A stretch of 64,000 nucleotides of DNA, from assembly GCA_034440635.1 (NCBI GenBank), contig JAOTON010001680.1:1182001-1246000 (forward strand), written 5' to 3'. The stretch's first letter is position 1. Every line of letters starts with the position of its first letter. Origin of the DNA: Lepas anatifera (lineage: Eukaryota > Arthropoda > Thecostraca > Lepadidae). Made by a program: the position numbers and the translations under genes. Below are positions 34,694 to 47,218 of this stretch, one piece after another. A model generated the notes under the pieces. It searched no databases and was not told the DNA's origin. It saw only the letters and a list, made by a program, of their open reading frames with translations.

Positions 34694-37330
34694 TAGGAAG
34701 CCTGGGGTGCCCTTCCAATCCCGCGTGACTATCAAATGATTTTATCCACATAACCAGAACATTTGTTAGCATCCATAATTGTCTTGGCCGCACCTCTCCC
34801 CGCTAACATTTATTGTTTTCTCCCGAACTATGCATTTTTTGCTCTTGAACAGTGGCGGAACTAGGAGCAAGTAAATTTATTGCTTACCATCGAATTTCCA
34901 CCCAAAGGGCACATGTAGTATCGCCTACTTCGCATCCGGTTTTCGGTGGCCATCATTCTTGTGGATCGTGTTTTTAACAAAGTTCTGTCCCTCCCTCCCA
35001 CCATCATACCATTTTTTCTGCTGCTCTGTTGCTTTTTCGGTGTCAGAATATCGTATTCAAGAGCGGATGAGGTCAAAAGAAGTCATATTGATAGGACAAG
35101 GGAAAAACCAGAAATAGCTTAGGTGACAGATGCTAGAAAAAGGGGCAAAAGGCCAGATTCCAAGAAAGGGCCAACCGAAAAAACGTGGGGCCAAACGCAA
35201 AAAAGGCCCAATTCAAGATATTTGGTCACAAAATAGCCAACCTGGCAGCCATGAAGCTGCCCCAATGTATTCTAAATGAAAAGGTTATTTTCTTATTTTG
35301 CTTTATGAGTGTGGCAAGGTAAGTAAATTCCTGAAGTATCCAACACGAGTGGTTTATAGGCTAAATCAAGATAAGTTTATGGACATACCTACTATGATGT
35401 GTGGCTGTTGCTGTCAAAATCGTCTAGGGAATGCAGTACAAAACACAGCTAATGATTTTTTAGGCTTATCGACGCACTGTCAGGGTCATATGGCCTCGCC
35501 AGCTCTTTCCTTGTTGGAAAGGTTGCTCGGGAGACAGTTCGATGATTTCAATTAAGGGCTGTGGCTGAATATTTAGTCTCTCCCAATTTTTTACATCTAG
35601 GAATCGATAAGAAAGGCCAGCTAACAACTTATCGACTTTGCAGAACAAATTGATGTAGCGATCTCACTATAAATTTCACGTATGCTACAAGCCTCGGAAA
35701 ATGGGGACCAGGGACCTGGCACCGCCCCCCCACATTTTGACCAGCAATTTCCTGATCTCAGTCAAAATGGGAGAAAACCGGAAATTTCTATAACCAGCTG
35801 CTGCGGAAGGCAACGAGGACCTCAAATTCGAACATTTTTTGGTACTAACGTGGAAAATTTGTTGTCAGCATCAGGTTGAAGTTTGGCTGGCCCCCTCGCT
35901 TTTTACCGATGGTGACGTTTAAGTATGCTACCACCGCAATAATAAATAAAAAGACGAAGCACTTCACACCGCCACACCAGCAACCAGTCTTACGCGCTTT
36001 GACTACACCGTGTCCCGTCTAATCCACGAACGAGCTCTAAGCGCTCACAACTGACCGCGTGTGAAATGAGAGTATCATACAATCTCGCGACACTGGCTGG
36101 GGTCTGGGCTTCCGGTCGGATAGAGCATGATGTTTGATTGGTTGTAGGCCAGCGTTCATCTCCAGCGTTGTGATTTTTTGATGCTGAGGTTGCTTTGCCG
36201 GGATTTCCCGTAACTACGCGCTTTGTTTTGTCTTCGCACGATGGAGGAGACAGCCATGGATGGAAATTATGTAACGCAACTTTTGTGGACTGCCATTTGG
36301 CACCAGCAATAAAACTAAATTATTATTATAGGATGGTGTTCTGTCTTATTTTCATTAGGTGAGTTTTCTTTTGCTGGAGTTTAAGTAATCTCCTGTCTTT
36401 TTCACTGATGGGCCAATTTCCGGCCACTGTGGGGGGGGGCATTTCGGCCGACTGGGGGGCAAATGCCCCCCCAGTTAACATGTTAAAAAATGGCCTGACC
36501 TAAGATCATCCCTCCATCCCAAAATCTAAAAAAACGAAAAGTTTTAGGAGCACGCATACTTAGCATTTTTGCATTGGCGTGGAATTTCAGGAAAAACGAG
36601 GTAAGAAGTTCCAATACAGTTAAACTGGGATATATTGAAACACACCATGATTGTGCGGAAATAGGTTACGATTCACTAAAAATGAACTATGACCGTGTAG
36701 GTACGGTTTCATGAAGTGATTTCAGAAATTTTAGGGCCTAAAATCATCCAAAGTTATCTTAAATGTATGGTATGCCCTTCGTTTCCAAGACATAACAACC
36801 GATGCAAGCAGCTTATTGTTAGCAGAATCGTTGGTAGGCATCCTCCGGCGGGCATTGCACCGTTGTTATTGCACGGAATAATCGGCGGTTGCCACTTTCA
36901 GCCTATTTGAAAAGTAGGAGCGCAGCCCTCTGTGCTATTTTGAAAAGAATTGCTGACCAGGTCAGGAAACTAAAGCTTGAGGGGAGCAATAATCATTTCA
37001 ATCATCTCTTAAATAGAAGCAAAAGGAAATACAGCTTGCAATGGAAAACCAAATGCAACCTCAAATTTTCTTACATGAAATTATGAAGTTATGGTGCTAT
37101 CACGTTCTTAACCATACATGCGACCTGGTGCAAGCACCACTGCAGCGATCTCAAAATATATGTTTGACTTTGAAATCGTATAAGCTAAAAAATAAGGCTG
37201 CTTCGACCGATTAGAATAATATTTTACGAATCAATGTGCTGATTTTTCTCTTCAAATGTTAGCGAGTAGTCCTTTTCAGCTTTGTAACTAGGGTTCTTCG
37301 ACCATCCTGGAAAAACTGGAGAGAAAGCAT
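34694..37330. other. No gene recognised; CpG-rich patch at 35.94-36.30 kb
   Basis: At about 35940-36300 the sequence is richer in CG than its surroundings. It contains a 23-codon frame from ATG 36241 (starting MEETAMDGNYVTQ) followed within about 10 bp by AATAAA. This could be a small transcribed locus or promoter relic, but nothing confirms it. CAGTGGCGGAACTAGG near 34852 resembles a hAT tip lacking a partner. GGGGGGGGG..CCCCCCC inverted strings near 36431-36470 look like another degraded transposon end. Confidence 0.35.
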
Positions 37331-37480
37331 CCGAGACCCATGCAGTGGGAGTCTTAAGCGTCCGAGACCTCTGTAGAGGGAGTGTTACGTCTCTGAGACC
37401 CCTGCAGTGGGAGTTTAAGCTTCTGAGACCCCTGCAAGGGGAGTGCTAGCCTCCGAGACCCTTCCAGCGAGAATGTTGAC
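37331..37480. repeat. 30-31-bp tandem repeat, five degenerate copies
   Basis: The motif CCGAGACCCCTGCAGTGGGA recurs with GAGAC at 37333, 37364, 37395, 37425 and 37455, so spacings are 31, 31, 30 and 30 bp. Copies vary between TCCGAGACC and TCTGAGACC and end in GGGAGT. It is a short non-coding minisatellite. Confidence 0.7.
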
Positions 37481-37764
37481 ACAAAACTCACTGTGAGTGT
37501 TGAATGACACAAGGCTTATTAAAAGGAAGCTCGTGTTTGTGTGTTGGGTTTTAAGGGCACTTCAGTTGCCATAGCTTTGGTTATGCCCAAATACAAAAAG
37601 AAAATAAATGGATATTGGACTGCAGAAATGTGTGTATCTTTTTGTCACTGCAATGTAAACACGTTTGCAGTTATTAAGGTTTTTCCGTTGGCGCGTTAAA
37701 AAAATGATACCTGCTTTTCTCAGTATGTTTTGCTTCAGTCACCGATTACACCGTGTTTTCCACA

Positions 37765-37920
37765 CCTCCATCAGCGGTGCGGAAGACAGAGTTGGCGTTT
37801 TTGTCACCTCCTGCTGCTTCGCTGTCCAAGATGGCACTAACGCCTCCATCAGCGCGGGAGACAGTGTTGGCGTTTTTGCCACCTCCCAGTGCTATGCTGT
37901 CCAGGATGGCACTAACGCGG
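37765..37920. repeat. 78-bp direct duplication (two copies)
   Basis: CCTCCATCAGCG, then GTTGGCGTTTTTG, CACCTCC, GCTGTCCA and GATGGCACTAACGC occur twice with the start at 37765 and 37843. The copies differ at several sites. Since 78 is divisible by three, the 118-codon frame here repeats its own sequence (VGVFVTSCCFAVQDGTNA / VGVFATSQCYAVQDGTNA). No family is recognised, and I treat the frame as repeat-driven. Confidence 0.65.
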
Positions 37921-38421
37921 GAATAGCCGTCATTAGCCGCCGGCATACGGCGGGCTGGGCGCCGTCGGGACTAGCATTAGGGTCGTTCCATGCCAACTCA
38001 ACTATGGCATGGGACCATTGATTTTGGAAGCATGAAATCTGGGCTATTTCCGAATTCGTGCGTTGAGTGTTTTCTCTAGGTATAACCACGATAACCAGAA
38101 ATATCAAATGCATTTCACAAATAGTTTTGAGCCCTTCTGCATTCAATTTAGCAGTATTTTTTTAAACATCATACAGCATGTTTTTCAGGGATCACTTCTC
38201 GTAAGTTTTATAAAGATTATAAATGCCTAATTGCGTTTATGTGTAAGGAAATGAATGAAACTGTGTAGAAATATCTCACATACTTCACAACTAGAAATAT
38301 TCCCAGCTAAAATCTGGAAATGAGTTTTGTTTTGTTATACTTTTGGAAAGTAACCCAGGATATATTTTACACAATTTTTTCTTTTTTCGTATTCTTGATC
38401 TTTTTCTTCACTATTTCTTAG

Positions 38422-39430
38422 CACGCGCCCCGGTGGGATCCCTGGCATGACGCACCCCGCTGGGGGGGGCGAATTTCGCCCCCTCCCTTCGTATCTCATT
38501 TCCTTGGAAAACTAAATAAAAATTATGAACGGTGTTCGGAAAGCTCTTGACGAGACGAAGAGAAATTATACGAAGTATTTTTATGTCAGGTCAATATCCA
38601 GGTTAGCATATGTCAAAGAAGGTTCCATAGGCTTACAACAGGGGAGGGTACGTTTCTCCCTCTAGATATTTACTCAGTGGAGCCAGAGAAAATAGTTATA
38701 AATCATTGGATTCCTCTCATCGTGGCGAATCGAATGATGTATAATATGACATTGCTAGGTCTAACTGTAGTAACTGACCTGACATCGAGCTAGGTCAGGG
38801 TCAAGGGTGACCTGGTATGGCCATGCTGCATATTAATAGGCTCCACGTGTCAGTATGAGCACAATGTGAGCAAAATAGGAGCTTTATCCCAATTAAGTGA
38901 GAAGTTATTGGCAAAACAAACACTGTGTGCTCCTGTGACCTGACATGAACTTTGAGAGCTCAAATGGTTAAAAACCAATATTAAGGTCAAGGTCGTGGTA
39001 AGAATACACGTTTTGAGGATTTTGTGGTTAATCTGTCCAGTATTTACTGAAAACGAGCCATTTCAATTCTCCACCATAGACTTATAATGGGGTGACCAAA
39101 CAAATGACCCCATCTTAGGTCAACAATATCAAAATTCCGAGATGGCAGATTTGTAAAACCTAATAACCTCATCATAGTGTGAACGTTTGAAACTGATCGG
39201 TTGGCAGCTGTTTCTTAGGCGCCGCTTCAAACTCGTGATTTTAGGTTTTGAGGTCAGGTCGCTTGATCTTGGATAGCTCCTTGACCTGATATGACCTGAC
39301 CTAAAGCATTTGGTCAGATGCATCAAATTTATCAAGGATAAGGTACTGCAAGTTTCGTTGCTCTGCGTCACTTCGTGTTTGAAAATCTGGGGAAAACCAG
39401 GAGGGGGGGCGAATTTGCTACCCCAGCGCA
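38422..39430. repeat. Degraded AGGTCA-rich TTAA-like element
   Basis: The left end after TTAG (38418-38421) reads CACGCGCCCCGGTGGG. Inner GC blocks GGGGGGGCGAATTTCGCCCC (near 38463) and GGGGGGGCGAATTTGC (near 39403) pair as subterminal inverted repeats. The interior has many GGTCA motifs, including GACCTGACATCGAGCTAGG and GAGGTCAGGTCGC. The right terminus is not clear. It is non-coding. Confidence 0.5.
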
Positions 39431-39593
39431 GCTGGCGCCGCGGCCGAACCCCGCCGGTCAGTCGGACAGCGATCCCACTCACCCCTCCACCTCCACCAGC
39501 CGACCAGAAGGCTGTATAACCCACTCGCCCCTTCCCCTTTCACGTGGTGCTGCCCAAAGACAAGCAAATGTCGCCACGTCATACTCAGATAGC

Positions 39594-39597
<4 letters not shown>

Positions 39598-39642
<45 letters not shown>
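39598..39642. repeat. (TA)n microsatellite, about 22 units
   Basis: This is an uninterrupted alternating TA tract. It creates Ile-Tyr runs in overlapping frames on both strands (39375-39777), which should not be read as genes. Confidence 0.95.
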
Positions 39643-39647
<5 letters not shown>

Positions 39648-40467
39648 TGTTCCGATTATATACACGTAGACTAGAAGACTCAATGACTGGACCACGTTTT
39701 GACACAATGACAGGCTTTAGATTTCGGTACAGATTTGACAAAGAGAACTGCAGCATGTCTATCGCACCAAAGCTCAAGCCGCCAGTCAGCGATTCATCTG
39801 TAGGTGAATGACTATCGTTTTGTATGGAAATTCATTGTTTCAAATGCTCCTTAGGAGTAAAAATAGTAATAAGAACCTGACAGGGTTTCCGTCTCGGGAT
39901 CCCCAGGCCGGCGCCGCCAATAGTTTTCTGTGATAACCTGTTTTTACAACTGTAAATTTCCCCGACCTAAAGGAATTTGGTATGTAAGTGGCCTAAATCT
40001 GAGCAGATCCAAGGGGAAGGCGGTGACCCTATTCCCTCAGGCTGGACATAAGCACTGCAAAGTGCGCCCCGCACGTGCATCCAGTGCTGCCTGACCGGCT
40101 TTACGGAAGTTGATTTGGGGAACTCAAACTCCACCCGAATGTTGGTCTCGGGAGCCCTTAAGAGTTAATCTCGGGATCCCCAGAAGTTTGTCTGGGTTAC
40201 CCCAAGAGTTGATCTTGGGGGCCCCCGAAAGCTGGTCTCAAGGGAGGGGGGCTCCAATAGTTGGTCTCGGGACCCCCAAGAGTAGGTCTTGGGGTGCCTC
40301 AAAGTGCCCTCTCAGCCGGCGGAAGTCATTTAATTGGAAAAGGTCGGGGCCGAGGTGGGCTGTTTTCTGGTGACGATGACGAGATAATGAGAATTTCATT
40401 AGATTGCGGTCAGTAAATCGGAAGCTCCACCTCCCTGGTAGGATCGTTTTCTCTCTCGCTCTTTTGG
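39643..40467. other. No gene; weak GGTCTCGGG direct repeats
   Basis: Between about 40140 and 40300 the motif TTGGTCTCGGGA/CCCCCAAGAGT recurs about six times at intervals of 28-33 bp with many changes. It is a degenerate minisatellite. The 87-codon frame over it consists of that repeat. Confidence 0.45.
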
Positions 40468-42484
40468 CCCTCGCCCCGGTAGTGAGGGAGAGGGTGTTTG
40501 AACATCCCCTCAGCTTTCCGACAGCGCCGAAAAACGGCGGCGCGAAGCGTCACCGTACGTGCTACACCGTGTTCTCAATCAATCACGCAACTGTTTTTTT
40601 TCAACATTTCAAGTTTGGGCCATCTTTGGCCGTGACACCAGCTCAGTTCAAGTGACCTCACCTTCAAAATTGTTTCAAGTGGTACCAGTAAAACAGGTCA
40701 AATATGTAGGTTTAATCTTCATGCCACAAAATAGAACCAGCGAGTACCTCAAGTTGTAAAAACGGGATTTTTATCTTGATGACCAAGGGTAAGGTACGAG
40801 TCATGTGACCCTCTCATTGGAAACGTATGGGGAAAACGGGAATCTACCAAAAATGGTTATATTTCTGAAGTGATGGTTGAGAATAACTTATTATTCTGCA
40901 AACCATATACCTTAAGTCACTCTCTAAGGCCATGTTGCCAGTTTGGACAAGTGGCCTCCCAGAAGTGCTCTGAGACCACTCAGGCAGGTTTTTAGACTTA
41001 GGTCACTAAATTTACAGGAAATGGCGCTAAAACTTTTATCTTGATGCCTTTAGATTTGGATTTCTATTGCGAGTCGATTGATTTGTATATTAACCCGCGC
41101 GCCACCGGGGGTCCGGCGCCACCTTCGCCCCACCGGGGGCCATCGATGGCCCCCCTCTATCTCCGAAAATATGGGCGTTAGCGCAAATCTGCAAAATGCA
41201 TTAGAAAGCTCGCGTAAATTCAGTAACAAATTATTTCACATGTTTAAGCGCTCAGGTCAATGGTTTGACCTACAGAGGTCAAGAAAGGTCACGATAGGCT
41301 ATTTTCACTCAAATATGTAATGCTTAAGAAAACTGGGCATAAATCCTAAGCCATAAGAGCTATTGAAATTTGGTTAAGTACATTTGATAGGAAATTGCCA
41401 GAAATGTTTCCGCTATGTGGAATGTAAAGACCTCCCGCCAGTGGTTTGACCTCCAGAGGTCACCTCGTGACCTAATATGACCTGAGGTCACGAAAGGTCA
41501 GAAAGTGATCTTACCGTATGGCAAATGAAAGCCAGTGACAAGACAAACACAATGGTGTTTGTTTCAGCGCTCTAGCTTAATTAGGTCAAAAGTTATTGTC
41601 AAAATACTGTTTTTGACCCCTGGTTGACCTTGGATGACTTTGGAAAAGTCAAAGGGCAAATATGACCCCTGGGATCCGTGAAAGGGTGTCCAAAAACGCT
41701 CTTCTGAGCAGGCTGAGTGTTTGCAATCATTTCTGTGGCTTGTATATCATGAGACAGCTTTTCCCCATGCTTTTCCAATGGGAGAGGTCGCCTCGTGACC
41801 TGACCTCAGGTTACGAAATCGAAAAATCCCGGATATACACGTTGTAGATCCTGAAAGGGTCATGAAGTGTAGCAAGCTTCAAATCGATCGACTAAGAAAT
41901 GTAGCTCTTATAGAGCTTCAAATTTAAAGTGAGGTGACCTTGGTTGACCTCGCCTGGTGACCTGACCTTGGGTGACCCGGGGTAAAAATTTTCAGGGATG
42001 ATGGGAAAATGATGAGGTGAGAGATAGAGCCCTCAACCGTGGTGCTGCGTTTCGTCGTTTTTCTGCTATCTCGAAAAAACCCTAGGAGGGGCATCGATGG
42101 CCCCGGTGGGGTGAGGGTTAACCATGTTAGATCAGATGGTGACCTTGACCCGACCTTACGTCAGTTCTTTTTTCCATTTTGACCTAGTATGGTTACATGG
42201 TACACCATTCGATTTGCTGAAACAAGAGGAATCGGATAACGTCTGAGAATTGATTAACGCCACCCCATCAGATGCTATAGCCAAACAGCATTACCTAAGC
42301 TTTTACATTTTTTTATCTGTCATAAGCTCAATTTTGACCTGAGCCATTCTTCATCATATCTTATGCCTTATCAAACAGCCTCCGCGTTTTTCGGTATCCC
42401 GCATAAGGGCCGAAATCGAGGGGTGTTCGAACCCCCCTCCCCCCACCCCACCGGAGCAAATTCGGAGGTCCACTGATGCAGGTG
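40468..42484 (+). mobile_element. TTAA-type family B element, interrupted by a second element
   Basis: The left tip CCCTCGCCCC followed by GGTGTTTGAACATCCCC matches the copy at 15924. The right end, GGGTGTTCGAACCCCC...GGTCCACTGATGCAGGTG, precedes TTAA (42485-42488). The left flank TTGG is a decayed TTAA. Positions 41094-42117 are a separate insertion. Without it the element is about 990 bp and collinear with 15924-16833 and the 5.08-kb fragment. It is non-coding and rich in TGACCT half-sites. Confidence 0.7.
41094..42117 (+). mobile_element. Nested TTAA-type element, family E (1024 bp)
   Basis: TTAA at 41090-41093 and 42118-42121 flank an element with tips CCCGCGCGCCACCGGGGG and CCCCGGTGGGGTGAGGG. 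A perfect 20-bp palindrome, GGGGGCCATCGATGGCCCCC, lies at 41135-41154, and a decayed version lies near the right end. The uninterrupted relative at 16.53 kb has one TTAA at the matching position, so insertion and target duplication are shown directly. A second copy, inverted, is at 58021-59041. It is packed with GGTCA/TGACC motifs and has no transposase. Confidence 0.88.
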
Positions 42485-42916
42485 TTAACTCTGGTATGCT
42501 CGTAGATGGAGTAAAGCCATGCAGAAAATTTCGTTAATTTCGGTTAAGTATGAGACCAAGAATGACTCATCCTCTGAGAACCATTTCTGCAGGAGCCCCG
42601 TAAGTAGTATGGAATTTTTATTGAGCAAGGGTGTCATTACACTCTATTGCGACAGACTTCTGGATCAGCACACGAGACTGGTGTTTATACCAAAGGCGAC
42701 CGTCATATGTGTAAATGGTACAAACAAAACCCCGGAGTAATTAGAACTAGGGAGCCGTTGGGGCCAGCATCGCGCCACCACTCGTCACAGTCTCAGACAG
42801 TACCAGATACTGGTACCGCGTGATGTCAACAAAATCGTACCCAACATTTACACAGAGTACTGTTTCACATCTGTCTGTAACTCCGGGCGCCAGCCACCGT
42901 AGCGCCATCCAGATTG

Positions 42917-44165
42917 CGATGACGAGAGGACCGACGTCTGCGATCGGGATTTTAACGAGAGGGCCGACGTGTGGGATCGGGATATTGACGAGAGGGCCGA
43001 CGTCTGGGATCAGGATATCGACAAGAAGACCGACATCTGGGATCAGGATATCGACAAGAAGACCGACATCTGGGATCGGGATATTGACGAGAGGACCGAT
43101 ATCTGGGGTCGGGATATAGACGAGGGGACTGACGTCTGGGATCGGGATATTGACGAGAGGACCGACGTCCGGGATCGAGATATTGACGAGAGGACCGATG
43201 TCTGGGATCGGGATATTGACGAGAGGGCCGACGTCTGGGATCAGGATATCGGCAAGAAGACCGACATCTGGGATCAGGATATCGACAAGAAGACCGACAT
43301 CTGGGATCGGGATATAGACGAGGGGACTGACGTCTGGGATCGGGATATTGACGAGAGGACCGACGTCTGGGATCAGGATATCGACGAGGAGGACTGACGT
43401 CTAGGATCGGGATATTGACGAGGATCTGGGATCGGGATATCGACAAGGGGGCCGACGTCTGGGATCGGGATATCGACAAGGGGACCGACGTCTGGGATGG
43501 GGATATTGACGAGGGGACCGACGTCTGGGATCGGAATATAGACGAGGGGACTGACGTCTGGGATCGGCATATCGACAAGAAGACCGACATCTGGGATCAG
43601 GATATCGACAAGAAGACCGACATCTGGGATCGGGATATAGACGAGGGGACCGACGTCTGGGATCGGGATATTGACGAGGGGACCGACGTCTGGAATCGGG
43701 ATATTGACGAGAGGATCGACGTCTGGGATCGGGATATACACGAGGGGACTGACGTCTGGGATCGAGATATTGACGAGGGGACTGATGTCTGGGATCGAGA
43801 TATCGACGAGGGGACCGACGTCTGAGATCGGGATATTGACGACAGCACCGACGTCTGGGATCGGGATATTGACGAGAGGACTGACGTCTGAGATCGGAAT
43901 ATTGACGAGGGTACCAACGTCTGGGATCGGGATAATAATGGGAGCACCGACATCAGAATGCCATGATATTGACGAGAGGACCGACGTCCAGGATCGGGAT
44001 ATTGACGAGAGGATCTACGTCTGGGATCGGAATATTGACGAGGGTACCAACGTCATCGGGATAATAATGAGAGGACCGACATCAGATGCCATGATATTGA
44101 CGAGAGGACCGCCGTTTGGGATCGGGACTTAGATAAGAGGATATACGTCAGGGATAATGATATTG
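42917..44165. repeat. 33-bp minisatellite, about 37 units
   Basis: The unit is GATATTGACGAGAGGACCGA followed by CGTCTGGGATCGG. As 33 is a multiple of three, several frames on both strands stay open: one plus frame repeats DIDERTDVWDR and a minus frame repeats SRSQTSVPSSI. Higher-order structure is visible: the block with CAGGATATCGACAAGAAGAC recurs 231 bp (seven units) apart near 43.02 and 43.25 kb and again near 43.58 kb. In the D-I-D-E frame several variants are synonymous (ATT/ATC/ATA, ACC/ACT, GAC/GAT), but indels and stops break it (for example near 43394). I call it non-coding with reservation. Confidence 0.85.
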
Positions 44166-46281
44166 ACATGTCCAGTGAACGACGTCGAAAAATCTGCCAA
44201 CTCGCCAAAAATGTTGGTGACATAAATAGATCAAATCGGTGAAAAACAAAGGAGATCATGCTTGTCTCAGTGTGAAAGGTTGGCGCTGAGTCTGCCAATA
44301 CATCTTTAAGGTTTAGGACTCAAAGGGTTTGGAAAATAATCCACTTTTGGTGCCAAAGCTCAACATTTGTGGTCGCACACGTTTGCTTTGAAATCCGGTT
44401 GGTGACACTTTAACACTTGTTCCGGCCTCCGACCAGTGAAAAGTCTCAGTCAGGCATCAAAGAAAAGATATGCATCTGCTGTATAAAGCCCCGGTATGAC
44501 GGTTTTTATGATGATTAGGAGCACCGTCACCGGTCTTTAAGTGGGAATATTTTTCCCGGAAGTCTGATTTTGTTTCCACTTGCGCAAGTAGATAGGTTAT
44601 TGTCTGACGTCAGATATGGGAAAATGGCCTCGCAAGTTGTGGGCCTAGCCAGCCAACATCTTTCAACAGTTGCTTGATACTTGACCATTTTCCCTTCTAA
44701 ACGGTTTAGCCGTATCCATCCTTACACATATGTCTGCTCCTCAAGCGAAAAAATAGGAGTTTGCTTTGTTTTATGGCCAACATTAAAACTAAGGAAAACA
44801 CAGCAGCTTTGCTGTGAAGCCTCCCAAAGCATGGTTCCACGGCCCTTGTTCATGAGCCATATCTGTCTATCTCGCTGACAAGTGATATAACGCATCAGAT
44901 AACACACTATAAAGATGTGTTTCGAAATGCCAACAACTCAAAAGTGCAAATAGAGTCAAACGAACATAACAAATTTGGCGGTGTTAAAACGGCGAAACCT
45001 GAAAATGTTCGGTATAAATAACTGCCTGTCTTGGGAAAAGAAAGGTCCGACTCATGTTTTTCAACGCGCTGCAAGTGGGTCCTATTTCGAGGCATGACAC
45101 GATTTCAAGCAATTTTACGCCCCAGCAAGGTATAATGTTTGTATTTATTCCTTCGGGAAACATTGAAAGCTTCCATTAATCATAGGGGTCTTGACAGGCA
45201 ATGTGAGGCTAGGGAGTCTTATTCTGGAATAAACACCAGGTCTTAACGCAATGCATGCTAATATCTCTGCAGGAAGAAGGGCAGTATTGTAATTTTCTGA
45301 AATGATTTAAGCTTCTGTCGTGAATTTTACTGTAAACAATGTCAGTCCATTGTAATCTTCCATTGTAAATAATGTTCCCACTTAAAGAAAATGGACCACC
45401 GAGTCAAATTGTAAAACAAAATCCTGATTTATAGACAGCGTGAGTCTGAAAATCTGAAAATCACATTTTGTTACCACCTGAAAATATTCAGAACAAAAAT
45501 GTGACCAGTTTCTTACAATTTCTAATATCACCACAACAGAACATGGTTCAACTGGGGTTGACCTCAGCAGAACATGCACGAGTCTGATGGCTAGGGTGCT
45601 GCTTAACATGTCAACGTTAAAGCAGCATTGCCATTGCTAGCATTTATCTTGTGACATGCGTAAAAGTCACGCAGTTAGGATTCAGAACAATCAAATTGAT
45701 GCAACCAGGTAGAAAAAGATTCCTCCGTGGTTTGAATTAGGACCTTAACCCTCTTCCTGTCGGGGGTCGGATTCCGCCCGCCTCTCGTGTTTTTTTTCGA
45801 GGCATCTCGAAAACGGTTTGCAATATGCTTTCGAAACATTGTGACTTCTCCCAACTCTAAATGCCATCGGTCCCTGACAGATTCGCTGGAAGTTTTGAAA
45901 GAGTATATTTACCAGGGGCGGAGCCATGGCTCGTTAGTTAGGGAGGATCTATTCGCAAACCGAGCATTATCGTGTACGGTGTGTCCATCGTACAACTCTG
46001 CCGTCCATAACAGTTTTGAGAGCAGCTATAATGTTCCAATATTATGAATGCGATGTCAGATGTTAGTTGATTAGCTTCCTCATGCAATTTTTGCAGAAGC
46101 GGTTCCAAAAACTCATAATCGGGTTTCTGATGGAATTGAAAGGTACTCTTATAGAGTGACTAGACCGATTACAAGACAGCCGGGAGGAGCAAAAGTAGCC
46201 CCACCATATTCCCAAACCTATATTGTATGCTACGTAGATGCCATGGGCGTGTTCAGGTATCGCAAGTAAGGGGCTTCATAC
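44166..46281. other. No gene; transposon-like end at 45.75 kb
   Basis: TTAACCCTCTTCCTGTCGGG near 45746 has the TTAA-CCC form of the other elements here, but no matching right end was found. CAGGGGCGGAGCCATGG near 45913 resembles a hAT tip without a partner. The rest is AT-rich with no exon. Confidence 0.4.
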
Positions 46282-47020
46282 ATGTGCAATAGGGGTGTCC
46301 AGATTTCGGTTTTTCGAAAAATTGTAGAAAGCCGTGGTTTTTCCCATGGTTTCAAGCATTCTAAGTTCATTTATGCACAAAAACCCAGGTTTAAACAACA
46401 TTTAGGGGTCGCGAATTTGATTTCAAAATGGGAATTTTGGCCATTTTTGCCAAAATTGGGACAAAGTGCATATAACCAGACCGTTATGGATAGTATCAAT
46501 ATAAATGCATGTTAATTGAATAGAATAGCTCATTAGCTTTCGTTTGATACCAGTTTGGTATTAATATCACTTTTGGTTGACTTTTTATAGGCATTCAGTC
46601 ATACAGTTATGACCCGTCTCTGAGCGCCACTGACCTATGCGTGGGTTCAATTCCAGCTGCAGGGCGCTCTACCGGAGGCAGGAAAACGCTGCGATTGACT
46701 GCTGTTTAGCGAAATGCTACTGGTATTGCACCCATATTTTCGAACACATTTCACAATTAAGTAGCTACTTGACTGTTTAATTAACTAATTAATTGATTAA
46801 TTCAGATATCAATTGATTAAGCCCTGCTTGTAGGTACAGTTACAGTAATGATGCACATTCTGTTTTCAGGCTGGGACAGACATGCGGTCAATTTGGAAGT
46901 AAAGAGTTGCGTTTCTGTCTGTTTGACCATTGTGTTTTGTATAGCATGGCCCAATCACAGTCAATAATGTGATCTGCCACCACATACGACTTGCTGGGCA
47001 CCCGTCACTAACCATAACGG

Positions 47021-47218
47021 GTGCAAAGTTTCCAATTTCCAGCCAGGTCTGAGGCGTTTTCTCCAAGCCAAGCAAGACGCAGAATGCCGGATGAGGCGTC
47101 TATGAATACTATTGACGCAGGTGAGCAGCTTTGGAAGCTGGCACGCATCAAAACATTGCAGCTCAGAGCCCATAAGGTAAAACTGACTAAGCTGTGGGAG
47201 ATATGGAGGTGCTTGTAG
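47021..47218 (+). pseudogene. Decayed coding copy in left arm of foldback element
   Basis: The frame contains MPDEASMNTIDAGEQLWKL, then RIKTLQLRAHKVKLTKLWEI and a stop after WRCL. The right arm encodes the same segment on the minus strand without that stop. The K-L-x-K-L-(Y/W)-x-x-W-R pattern reminds me of an uncharacterised protein common in arthropod and cnidarian genomes, but this is from memory and weak. Downstream frames (47288-47494, 47422-47634) continue the homology with frameshifts. Confidence 0.5.

Noticed and set aside
39375..39777. Frames of 99 and 119 codons with Tyr-Ile runs
   Set aside because: They arise from the (TA)n microsatellite at 39598-39642.
42952..44132. Long overlapping frames on both strands (up to 212 codons)
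   Set aside because: The 33-bp repeat unit is a multiple of three and lacks stops in several frames, so frame length carries no information. Frames are broken by indels.
46625..46690. Possible tRNA gene (GGTTCAATTCC B-box-like string, also mirrored near 49.04 kb)
   Set aside because: No matching A box at a suitable distance and no cloverleaf; both copies are part of the foldback arms.
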